This document shows positions 1 through 7,241 of a stretch of DNA of 16,224 nucleotides, piece after piece; the first letter of the stretch is position 1; every line of letters begins with the position of its first letter. Under the pieces are notes generated by a model, which ran no database searches, was not told where the DNA came from, and saw only the letters and a list, made by a program, of their open reading frames with translations. A program made the translations under genes and the position numbers. The stretch covers positions 1-16,224 of the forward strand of contig JAMCTO010000071.1 in the NCBI GenBank assembly GCA_023381095.1. Direction: 5' to 3'. Origin of the DNA: Bacillota bacterium. Its GTDB lineage: Bacteria > Bacillota > Sulfobacillia > Sulfobacillales > Sulfobacillaceae.

Positions 1-510
1 TCGGACCATGGAGAACTTTTAGGAGATCATGGTTTATTGTTTAAGGGGCCTTTTCTGTACGAAAGCGTGACAAAGATTCCCTTTATTATCCGCTCACCGA
101 ACCACGGTGCCGTACGGGTGACTAATTTGATGAGTACAGTGGACATCGCTCCAAGTCTTCTGCGTTACATGAATATCCCTATCCCGGAATGGATGTCAGG
201 AAATCCCCTTCCCTTATTTTGTGAAGACATGGCCAATTCTGCAAAACGCTCTGTATTGACGGAATACCGATCATCGGAAACGTGGCCAGGTCTGCAACTG
301 AAGTCGGTCCGTACGGCGCGCTATCGTTTAACGAAGTACATCGGGCAAACCGAAGGAGAATTGTATGATTTATGGGACGATCCCTACCAGTTCCGGAATC
401 TTTATCATGACCGAGACTACCAGAATCTTAGGCTCGATTTAATGGAAGAGTTGGTTGACTGTATTGGAACGATCCAGCGCCGGTATGAGCGCCGCACAGC
501 CCACGCGTGA
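1..510 (+). CDS. Sulfatase, C-terminal part (cut by window edge)
   Basis: This is the last 169 codons of a type I sulfatase (alkaline phosphatase superfamily), which hydrolyses sulfate esters. The frame is open from base 1. The first residues read SDHGELLGDHGLLFKG, the metal-binding DHG...GDHG...K signature of the family's second half. A later segment, GELYDLWDDPYQFRNL, matches the 'ELYDL..DP.E..NL' signature near sulfatase C-termini. The catalytic C-x-P-S-R site would lie left of the window and cannot be checked. A TTG at base 37 could be mistaken for a start, but the conserved motif begins upstream of it, so the gene clearly extends off the edge. A second sulfatase follows 31 bases after the stop on the same strand, suggesting co-transcription. 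The natural substrate cannot be read from this fragment. Confidence 0.9.
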   Translation, partial: SDHGELLGDHGLLFKGPFLYESVTKIPFIIRSPNHGAVRVTNLMSTVDIAPSLLRYMNIPIPEWMSGNPLPLFCEDMANSAKRSVLTEYRSSETWPGLQLKSVRTARYRLTKYIGQTEGELYDLWDDPYQFRNLYHDRDYQNLRLDLMEELVDCIGTIQRRYERRTAHA

Positions 511-541
511 CAGGGATATTAAAAGAGACGGGGGATCTATG

Positions 542-1957
542 ATGGATTCTGAGGACCAAAAGCGATTGCGGATGCATTCTCGTAAAAAGCCGCATGTGGT
601 GTTATTTATTTGTGATCAGATGCAGTTTCAACGTCTAGGGGTTGTGGATGGGCAGGCCGTCACTCCCGTATTGGATGGTTTATGTCGCGAGGGGGTCCTG
701 TTCAGCCAGGTTTATTGTAGTAACGCCCAGTGCGTGCCGTCTCGGGTATCCTTACTAACCGGGCTCTACCCGCATGAGGCCGAAGTTTTGATCAATTTTC
801 CCTTTTTTGGCCATACTGAACATATTCATGACGGTTTAACTACGGTAGGGCAGCTTTTTCGCGACGCGGGCTATATGACCGCTTATTTCGGCAAACGCCA
901 TTTCGGGTTTCCGATTCAGCCCTTGGGATACTCATTAAGCAATAATCCTCGGATTCCTGGAACCAATAGCGAGAAAGACCGGGTTTTTAATGAGGAAGCC
1001 CTAGCGTTTCTTCGGACCTATGATCCGTCCCATCCCTTGTTTTTAACTCTCTCCTATCACGAGCCTCATCCTCCCTTTGAATTGGTCGCCCCGTTTCATC
1101 ACGATTACGCGAGAGAACAGTTAGAGCTCCCAGACAGTTTTTATCAGGATGATCTAGCCACAAAACCGCCATTCCAACAAGAACACGCGGCAAGCCTTGA
1201 CCACGGCGCACACGACGCAGAACAATTACGTTATGAATTACACTGCTATTATAGTATGATTTCCCATGTCGACCATCTCGTGGGGCAGATTTTGGAAGCT
1301 TTAGAGGATAAGGATATGCGTAGGGATACCATTGTTCTGTTTACGGCAGACCACGGGGATATGATGGGAGCGCACCGGATGCGGTTGAAAGGGACACTCC
1401 CGTATGAGGAACTCTACCGTGTTCCCGTTATTTTAAGCATGCCAGAGCCGGGTCCGCGGGGCATCATCATCGATCGGTTGATGAGTAATACGGCCGTCCC
1501 CGGAACTATACTGGACGCTGCCGGTATTGAGGCGCCTGCACCCTTTGCAGAACGTTCTTTTCTGCCGCTAAACCAATCTCCTTCGTATCCTTCGCCCATC
1601 GAAGATGCAGTGTTTTTTGAACACTATGGCGCCTATTGGGGACTTCATCCTTTTCGTGCGGTCCGAGTGCGCTTACGTCCCAAAAAACAGGGAGACCTTG
1701 GTAGTACCCACTGGAAATATATCCGCTATTATGGCCCCGATCAGTGTGAGGAACTTTACGATTTGACCCGGGATCCACACGAAATTAACAATCTGGCTTC
1801 CGACACTAGCAGTGATGTAGTCTGGGTGAAAACGGAATTGGCGGGCCTTGTGGATGCATGGTGGGGGTCCACGGGAGGGCGCACATTTGACGAATACGAG
1901 CAAGAGGAGTATAAATCGCGGCAGTCTGAGACCTTATTTAGCGAATTGGAATATTGA
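542..1957 (+). CDS. Type I sulfatase (Cys-type, arylsulfatase/choline-sulfatase-like)
   Basis: A 471-residue sulfatase. The signature CVPSRVSLLTG starts at residue 64; in this family the Cys is converted to formylglycine, the catalytic residue, by an anSME or FGE enzyme. An N-terminal metal-site Asp lies in LFICDQMQ (about D25). D270-H271 in FTADHGDMMGAHRMRLKG supply further metal ligands and the conserved Lys. ELYDLTRDPHEINNLA near the C-terminus is the usual family ending. No signal peptide is visible, so the enzyme is probably cytoplasmic. The frame is open upstream to 455, but a GGGGG Shine-Dalgarno at about 530-534 fits the ATGs at 539 or 542, and I chose 542. It follows another sulfatase by 31 bases, so the pair may act on one or two sulfated substrates. 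No formylglycine-generating enzyme lies in the window. Family certain, substrate unknown. Confidence 0.92.
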   Translation: MDSEDQKRLRMHSRKKPHVVLFICDQMQFQRLGVVDGQAVTPVLDGLCREGVLFSQVYCSNAQCVPSRVSLLTGLYPHEAEVLINFPFFGHTEHIHDGLTTVGQLFRDAGYMTAYFGKRHFGFPIQPLGYSLSNNPRIPGTNSEKDRVFNEEALAFLRTYDPSHPLFLTLSYHEPHPPFELVAPFHHDYAREQLELPDSFYQDDLATKPPFQQEHAASLDHGAHDAEQLRYELHCYYSMISHVDHLVGQILEALEDKDMRRDTIVLFTADHGDMMGAHRMRLKGTLPYEELYRVPVILSMPEPGPRGIIIDRLMSNTAVPGTILDAAGIEAPAPFAERSFLPLNQSPSYPSPIEDAVFFEHYGAYWGLHPFRAVRVRLRPKKQGDLGSTHWKYIRYYGPDQCEELYDLTRDPHEINNLASDTSSDVVWVKTELAGLVDAWWGSTGGRTFDEYEQEEYKSRQSETLFSELEY

Positions 1958-2040
1958 TGCAGGACGTTATCACTCCAGTAGCCAACGATGGCGAACTCGC
2001 GCCGATCAATGGGCTGGGGACAGTACTTCACCATTAGTCA

Positions 2041-2154
2041 CTAGGGGAATGACTCGCGCCTCGATGCCTGGAATCGGAATCCGATCCTGTAGCCAGCCTG
2101 ATTCAAAGTGCGCACCAGACTTACCGGCATATTCTCATCGAGTTTGAAGCGCAT
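2041..2154 (-). pseudogene. DUF5615-like PIN-type toxin, truncated remnant
   Basis: The 37-codon frame starts at an ATG immediately after the stop of the DUF433 frame, with no spacer. It opens with MRFKLDENMPVSLVRTLNQ, the typical beginning of DUF5615 proteins (Mut7-C/PIN-like toxins, usually 100-120 residues, with the invariant early 'DEN.P' acid). After about residue 22 the similarity ends and a stop arrives at 2043-2041. The rest of the expected domain, with its further acidic residues, is not found in any frame before the sulfatase gene. DUF433-DUF5615 pairs are a known type II toxin-antitoxin arrangement, which supports the identification of both halves. I infer a deletion or decay that left only the toxin's N-terminus. 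Confidence 0.6.
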
Positions 2155-2445
<291 letters not shown>

Positions 2446-2600
2446 TTAGAAACCGTACTGTCTATTATTTAACATATTATTACTCAAGACATTCCGGTAT
2501 CTTCCATTGGGTTTACCAAATACCACAAATCCTTTCCCTCTGGGGATTGCAAGGGAAACCCGCAGGGGTAGTCCATAGCGAGCCCCCCTGAAGTCCGGGC

Positions 2601-4472
2601 TTATGGGCTGTCCACGACATTTCGGCTTATAGAGATAGGTGTAGATATCGACTCAAATTGCTCTTGGTATAAGCGCTGATAAAGGCCGCCTCGGGCTAAT
2701 AGCTCTGAATGGCGGCCCCGTTCCACAATTTTTCCTTGATTGACAACCAGAATTTGATCCGCGGCTAAAATGGTGGAGAGGCGATGGGCTATGGCGATCA
2801 CGGTGCGCCCAGCAAACAGCCGGTCTAGGGCGGCCTGTATAAGGCGTTCGGAATGCGAGTCCAACGAACTGGTTGCCTCATCAAGAAGTAGCAGTTGTGG
2901 ATCCCTTAAAATGGCCCGTGCAATGGCGATTCTTTGCTTTTCACCTCCAGAGAGCCGATATCCGCGTTCTCCAACGATGGTATCCAATCCATGAGGTAAG
3001 TTGGCAATGACATCATGTAGTTGTGCGGCCACTATTGCGGCCTCGATTTGTTGCTGGGAGGCATTGGGCGATCCGTACGTGATATTGGCTTTCACCGGGG
3101 CATGAAACAAGAATAGCTCTTGGGTGACCAAACTCATGATGTGGCGCACGTCTTGATCGGCTATTTGGCGTAAATCGTTGTCAAATAGCAGAATGCGACC
3201 TTCAATTGGGTCATAGAAACGCGCCAGCAAGGACAATATCGTGGTTTTGCCGGCTCCGCTGGGGCCGACAAGTGCGAGCAGTTGTCCGGGTTCCGCAATG
3301 AAATTGACGTCATGCAGTACGCGAGTAGATGAATGGTAGGAAAAGGATACATGGTCGAACTGCACTATAGGACTGCCTTCGATTCTAACGAGATTCAAAG
3401 ACATTGTAGGATCCGGATCAGGAATGGTGATAGGGATGTCTAAAAACTGAAACACCCGGTCAAAGATGGCCAATCCTCCCAACAGGGCGGCATTAATTCC
3501 CGCAAGACTTGATGCTGGGGCGTATAGTTGCGTGAGGTAGGCAGCAAAAGCAACGATGGTTCCGATGGCAACCTTATGGGTAATGGCCAAATATCCCCCA
3601 TATCCATAAAGAAGTGCCGGCCCAAAAGCTGACAATCCATTGACCACTAAACTCAACCACTGGCCTACTAAGGTTTGCTGAATTTGTGCAGTTTTTACCG
3701 AAGCATTTATCGCTTCGAAACGTTCGAGTTCGCGGGGTTGGGTCCCGAAGCTCTTGACCACAATGGCTCCCGACAACGACAGCGTTTCCTCCAAGATCGC
3801 GGTCATTTGTGACAACGCTTCTTGGGTTTTCTTTACTGCATCATAACGGCGCCGCCCAAAGTATAGAACCGGGAACGCGAACGAAGGCAGTGCAATGGCA
3901 GATATCAGGGCCAATCGCCAATTTATCACCAACATGGTACTCATCGTGAAAATGACCGTTAATAAACTTGATAGCGTGCCGGTCAGAGTGTTGACGAGCA
4001 CTTGTTGCAAGCCGCCCACATCGTTTAGAAATCTTGAATGAATTTCTCCGGAACGAGACCAGGTGAAAAAATCCAGTCCGAGTTTTTGGGAATGTTCAAA
4101 TAGCTGACGTCGCAAGTCGGACATAATTCTCTGAGCAATTACGGTATTGAGGTAATTTTGGCCGATCGATACTAAACTACTGGCAATGGGGAAAAGCAGC
4201 ATACCGCCCGCTAATAGCAGCACTAGTCGATAATGGTGTTGGGGAATAGCGCGGTCGATAAGGGTTCGCAACAAAAGAGGAGGAATCAATCCCAACAATA
4301 CTCCGATGGAAACGAGACCAAATCCCAAAAATAGTGGCAAGCGGTAATGCACGATTGTGGTTCGCCAGACCCTTTTGAGAGTTTCTTTGACATTTACAGG
4401 AGGGCCGTCGTTTAATTGCGCCAGTCCTCGTTGCTGCTGCCAAATTGCCCGCATGCCACCATGCATTCCCAT
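2601..4472 (-). CDS. ABC exporter half-transporter (MsbA/BmrA type)
   Basis: A 623-residue fused permease-ATPase that would work as a dimer in the cytoplasmic membrane, exporting lipids, drugs or peptides. The membrane domain covers roughly residues 40-330, with hydrophobic segments near 45-68, 81-104, 159-206 and 273-327. The nucleotide-binding domain is complete: Walker A GPSGAGKTT at 403, Q-loop LVTQELFLF, signature LSGGEKQRIAIARA near 506, Walker B plus D-loop LLLLDEATSSLD near 526, and the switch His in AIAHRLST. The frame is open up to a GTG at 4511, but GGGGGCG just upstream of the ATG at 4472 makes that the better start. An ATG two codons later is also possible. It lies downstream of the Cys-rich peptide gene beyond a hairpin, so some of its transcription may be read-through. 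No periplasmic peptidase domain is present, and the substrate is unknown. Confidence 0.93.
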   Translation of the reverse strand: MGMHGGMRAIWQQQRGLAQLNDGPPVNVKETLKRVWRTTIVHYRLPLFLGFGLVSIGVLLGLIPPLLLRTLIDRAIPQHHYRLVLLLAGGMLLFPIASSLVSIGQNYLNTVIAQRIMSDLRRQLFEHSQKLGLDFFTWSRSGEIHSRFLNDVGGLQQVLVNTLTGTLSSLLTVIFTMSTMLVINWRLALISAIALPSFAFPVLYFGRRRYDAVKKTQEALSQMTAILEETLSLSGAIVVKSFGTQPRELERFEAINASVKTAQIQQTLVGQWLSLVVNGLSAFGPALLYGYGGYLAITHKVAIGTIVAFAAYLTQLYAPASSLAGINAALLGGLAIFDRVFQFLDIPITIPDPDPTMSLNLVRIEGSPIVQFDHVSFSYHSSTRVLHDVNFIAEPGQLLALVGPSGAGKTTILSLLARFYDPIEGRILLFDNDLRQIADQDVRHIMSLVTQELFLFHAPVKANITYGSPNASQQQIEAAIVAAQLHDVIANLPHGLDTIVGERGYRLSGGEKQRIAIARAILRDPQLLLLDEATSSLDSHSERLIQAALDRLFAGRTVIAIAHRLSTILAADQILVVNQGKIVERGRHSELLARGGLYQRLYQEQFESISTPISISRNVVDSP

Positions 4473-4532
4473 ATGGCGTCGCCCCCGTTTCACGAATAAT
4501 AGTAAACTCACTTACTTAATTATTCAAGAAAC

Positions 4533-4553
4533 GGGGAACCCGAGGGGTTCCCC
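4533..4553 (-). terminator. Hairpin after the Cys-rich peptide gene
   Basis: A perfect 9-base-pair inverted repeat, GGGGAACCC and GGGTTCCCC around a 3-base loop, lies 9 bases past the stop of the Cys-rich gene. On the minus strand it is followed by GTTTCTTG, a weak U-rich tract. It could be a leaky terminator or an attenuating or RNA-stabilising stem between the small genes and the ABC exporter. Confidence 0.6.
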
Positions 4554-4562
4554 TAAACGGAC

Positions 4563-4688
4563 CTAGGCGCGGGTGGCGCAGTCGCAACGGTCGCATGTGC
4601 AAGCTTGTGCTCCGTGTGCGCAAGAACATTGTGGACTGCATCGGTTCGGGCTGCACTGATCGCAACAACAATGAGTTAAACTATCCAT
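4563..4688 (-). CDS. Cys-rich 41-residue peptide, metallothionein-like
   Basis: A very short gene with an ATG at 4688, a Shine-Dalgarno AAAGGGGGC ending about 6 bases before it, and a TAG at 4565-4563. The product has 11 cysteines in 41 residues, at positions 7, 8, 9, 12, 17, 21, 23, 30, 32, 35 and 37, plus His6 and His25. The arrangement is CCC-x2-C, then C-x-C at 21-23 and 30-32, and C-x2-C-x-C at 32-37. There are almost no hydrophobic residues. Dense C-x-C and C-x2-C clusters with no fold-forming core are what metallothioneins look like, so binding of Cu, Zn or Cd in the cytoplasm is the leading inference. It matches no named metallothionein family I know. A 89-residue ORF lies 54 bases upstream on the same strand and a hairpin lies downstream. 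An alternative is a modified Cys-rich peptide exported by the ABC transporter next door. Confidence 0.72.
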   Translation of the reverse strand: MDSLTHCCCDQCSPNRCSPQCSCAHGAQACTCDRCDCATRA

Positions 4689-4706
4689 TTTCTGCCCCCT
4701 TTTTCC

Positions 4707-4730
4707 AGTGTCGCTAGGTAGCATGACACT
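4707..4730. promoter_or_regulatory. Imperfect palindrome upstream of the Cys-rich gene
   Basis: AGTGTC (4707-4712) and GACACT (4725-4730) form a perfect 6-base inverted repeat. Inside it GCT and AGC can extend the stem past a small bulge. It sits 18 bases upstream of the Cys-rich ATG, between that gene and the 89-residue ORF. There is no U tract on the minus strand, so an operator or an RNA stem is more likely than a terminator. Confidence 0.4.
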
Positions 4731-4742
4731 TTGCAGGGCAAT

Positions 4743-5012
4743 TTATTCTGCTGGTTCGATGTCTTCGGATGGTGAGCTCTGGCGACGGGAAAATTCTTGG
4801 CGAATAAGGTCTAGAGCGTCATTTAAAGTATCGCGGCGAGCCGTTAACCGCCGTTCAAGAGCCCGCAGCGCAAAATCGTCAAGATGTTCCAAATGCCCAG
4901 GGTTAAAGTTCCCCATGTTGTTAAATGGGGCAAATCTTTGGAACAGATCTTGAAGATTTTCACCCACCTTGTCAAAGTCCAAAACCGTCTCATCGTTGAA
5001 AAAAATCTTCAT
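4743..5012 (-). CDS. Hypothetical 89-residue protein, helical and charged
   Basis: The ATG at 5012 is preceded by a strong GGGGGAGG site about 8 bases upstream, so I prefer it to the longer open frame reaching 5090. The protein begins MKIFFNDETVLDFDKVGEN, has a Phe- and Asn-rich middle (RFAPFNNMGNFNPGHLE), and then a long charged, probably helical segment (ALERRLTARRDTLNDALDL) ending in an acidic tail. There is no signal peptide, membrane segment or cysteine. I do not recognise a family. An extended -10 promoter lies just upstream, and the Cys-rich peptide follows 54 bases after the stop, so the two are probably co-transcribed. It could be a regulator or partner of that peptide, but this is inferred from position only. 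Confidence 0.7.
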   Translation of the reverse strand: MKIFFNDETVLDFDKVGENLQDLFQRFAPFNNMGNFNPGHLEHLDDFALRALERRLTARRDTLNDALDLIRQEFSRRQSSPSEDIEPAE

Positions 5013-5043
5013 GGCACTTCGCCTCCCCCATTGTGATGTTCTC

Positions 5044-5052
5044 AGTATAGCA
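5044..5052 (-). promoter_or_regulatory. Extended -10 promoter for the 89-residue ORF
   Basis: On the minus strand TGC-TATACT (TG at 5052-5051, -10 hexamer at 5049-5044) is a good extended -10 element. Transcription would start near 5037, giving a leader of about 25 bases before the ATG at 5012. No convincing -35 box is seen, which is tolerated by extended -10 promoters. Confidence 0.45.
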
Positions 5053-5147
5053 CGACTTAGGGGTTGCCGATGGGGACCCCAGGCGGTCATAATGGGTAAG
5101 ATGATTTACAATACCGAGACATGAGTGCTCTTTTTGGGTCCAGCGCA

Positions 5148-5156
5148 TGTTAAAAT
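5148..5156 (+). promoter_or_regulatory. Possible extended -10 promoter for the penicillin-binding protein gene
   Basis: TGT-TAAAAT (TG at 5148, hexamer 5151-5156) fits an extended -10. It would give a leader of about 120 bases before the PBP start at 5285. No clear -35 is present at 16-18 bases. The leader contains a 25-codon ATG frame (5175-5252) of doubtful meaning. Confidence 0.33.
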
Positions 5157-5284
5157 GCTTCGGGCGTCGCCATCATGATGTGGGGTAATGACGAGTATTC
5201 ATGGGATTGGTTAAAGGAAACGCAGCAACATGTGACCTCCGGCCTATCGTGAGCGTTATCTAATATTAATGAGGAGGGCATGGC

Positions 5285-7234
5285 ATGGTTAAAGAAAGCG
5301 GACAACCCACTAGAAAGCCAACCGGTCGAGCGTTAGGTCTAATGGCCATGATTACCATGGCTTTTTTAGCTGTCGCGTCTCGCTTCTGGTATTTGCAGGT
5401 AAAGGACGCCTCCCATTATCAAGCCTTGGCACGCCAAGACACCTTACGAAAATTGCCAGTACCGGCGCCCCGCGGAAATATCGTGGCCTCAGATGGCGTG
5501 GTAGTCGCCACTTCCAAACCTTCCTGGACACTATATTATCTCCCGGTAAACAATCAAACCACGATGCCGGCTTCTGAGGTCGCCACGTTGGCAAAATATC
5601 TTGGGGTCTCGACGAAGACCATGTCGCAGTTGATTGCCGAGCAACAGGCCAAGGCTTATGCTTACCAACCTATCGAGATCGTGTCCGGGTTAACTGATCA
5701 GCAAATGACGGTGATAGAGGAAAACCGTTCCCTACTTCCCAATATCCGCATTCAGCCCGTGGCGGTTCGCTATTACCCGTACAATAGCATTATGGGCAAC
5801 ATTATGGGGTATACTTCCGCGATATCTGCGCAAGACCTGAAAGAAAAGCAATATCAAGGATATTCGCCGACGGCTATTGTGGGCGCTGCCGGGTTGGAAG
5901 CCGAGTATCAATCCTACTTGCGTGGACATTCCGGCGGCCAATTTGCCGAGGTCAACCGGCAGGGACAACTGGTGCGGCTTTTGGGACAAGTGGTGCCGAC
6001 CCCGGGGGACACGTTGCATTTGACCATTAATTGGCATCTGGAAGAAACAGCCCAAAATGCGCTGGCCTATACAATGAAAGCGATGCGTCATTCGACTCAA
6101 GCGTTTTCTCATAGCACCGGAGCCGTCCAGGGGGCTGTGTTAGCCATTGATCCCAATAACGGGGACGTTTTAGCCATGGCCAGTCTGCCCTCTTATAATC
6201 CCAACAAGTTATTGCCGGGATCCACGACACGCAATAGTTACTACGCGCAATTAGGCGCTAATCCTATGAGCCCGTTTAACGTTCTGCCGGTGTCCGGACT
6301 CTTTGCCCCGGGGTCGGTATTTAAGCCGATTATGGCTGTGGCGGCACTGGCCAGCGGCGTCGTTACTCCGACGACGGAAATTTTTGACCCCGGATACTTT
6401 CCCAAAGATCCGATTTTTGGCAACTGGTATCCCAATGGCTTTGGGTGGTTGAATATCGAGCAAGCCATTGGGCTGTCCGACGATGTGTTCTTTTACACTT
6501 TAGGATATGACATGGGAATTAACACCATGGATAAGTGGATGGACAACTTTCTTTTGAACAAACCGACAGGCATCGATTTACCTGGAGAAGCCACCAGCCT
6601 TATCCCGTCACCGGCTCTTTTAGAGCAGGAAAATCATACCCCATGGACTTGGGGATGGAATTTAAATTGCCCTGCAAAGTGTCATGCTGGTCAATATACA
6701 ATGGTGGCCTTGGCGCGCGCCGATTCGGCCATTGCCAATGGCGGTACACTCTATTGGCCGCATTTGGTCTCGGAGATTACCAGTCCCAGCGGTAAAGTGA
6801 TAAAGCAATTTAACCCGGTGGTGCAAGGCAAACTGAATCTGCCCTATTCAATTTTTCACACGGTGCATGTGGGCATGGAAATGTCGGCTCAGGATCCGTC
6901 GATTGCCAAAGGTGTGTCTGGAACCGGGTATGGTGCCCTGGCGGGATTGCCGGTGCCTGTTGCCTCGAAAACCGGTACTGCTCAGGTGGTAGCTCAGAAC
7001 AACTATAATGCGTACTTTTTGACCTACGGTCCCATGCCACATCCTTCGATATTGATTCTCGTCTATATTCGGGAAGGGAATTGGGGAGCAGACTCGGGTT
7101 TTGTGGCGCGCGCCATTTATGACCAATATTTCAAGATCCAAGATCCTAAAGCGGGTCCGCTATTTGATAGCACATTCGGTCTCAATTGGCCATGGCCTTT
7201 TGGATATGTGCCCCCGGCTGCTAAACACCCGTAA
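5285..7234 (+). CDS. Class B penicillin-binding protein (PBP2/MrdA-like transpeptidase)
   Basis: A 649-residue D,D-transpeptidase that cross-links peptidoglycan outside the membrane. Residues about 14-32 form the single N-terminal membrane anchor. The PBP dimerisation domain starts soon after (LPVPAPRGNIVASDG, with the typical R-G-x-I turn). The transpeptidase motifs are all present: SVFK with the acylated Ser344, S398-D-D400 (the S-x-D form usual for PBP2), and KTGT at 562-565. The start is fixed by GAGGAGGG 6 bases before the ATG. An overlapping ATG five bases earlier is in another frame. Between the second and third motifs, where PBP2 proteins usually read a Gly-rich 'GQG...TPLQ' segment, this one has CPAKCHAGQYT, with two close cysteines. 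No rod-shape partner gene (rodA, mreC) is visible. An IS630-type transposase ends 7 bases after its stop, so its downstream context may have been replaced. Confidence 0.92.
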   Translation: MVKESGQPTRKPTGRALGLMAMITMAFLAVASRFWYLQVKDASHYQALARQDTLRKLPVPAPRGNIVASDGVVVATSKPSWTLYYLPVNNQTTMPASEVATLAKYLGVSTKTMSQLIAEQQAKAYAYQPIEIVSGLTDQQMTVIEENRSLLPNIRIQPVAVRYYPYNSIMGNIMGYTSAISAQDLKEKQYQGYSPTAIVGAAGLEAEYQSYLRGHSGGQFAEVNRQGQLVRLLGQVVPTPGDTLHLTINWHLEETAQNALAYTMKAMRHSTQAFSHSTGAVQGAVLAIDPNNGDVLAMASLPSYNPNKLLPGSTTRNSYYAQLGANPMSPFNVLPVSGLFAPGSVFKPIMAVAALASGVVTPTTEIFDPGYFPKDPIFGNWYPNGFGWLNIEQAIGLSDDVFFYTLGYDMGINTMDKWMDNFLLNKPTGIDLPGEATSLIPSPALLEQENHTPWTWGWNLNCPAKCHAGQYTMVALARADSAIANGGTLYWPHLVSEITSPSGKVIKQFNPVVQGKLNLPYSIFHTVHVGMEMSAQDPSIAKGVSGTGYGALAGLPVPVASKTGTAQVVAQNNYNAYFLTYGPMPHPSILILVYIREGNWGADSGFVARAIYDQYFKIQDPKAGPLFDSTFGLNWPWPFGYVPPAAKHP

Positions 7235-7241
7235 ACGGCCA

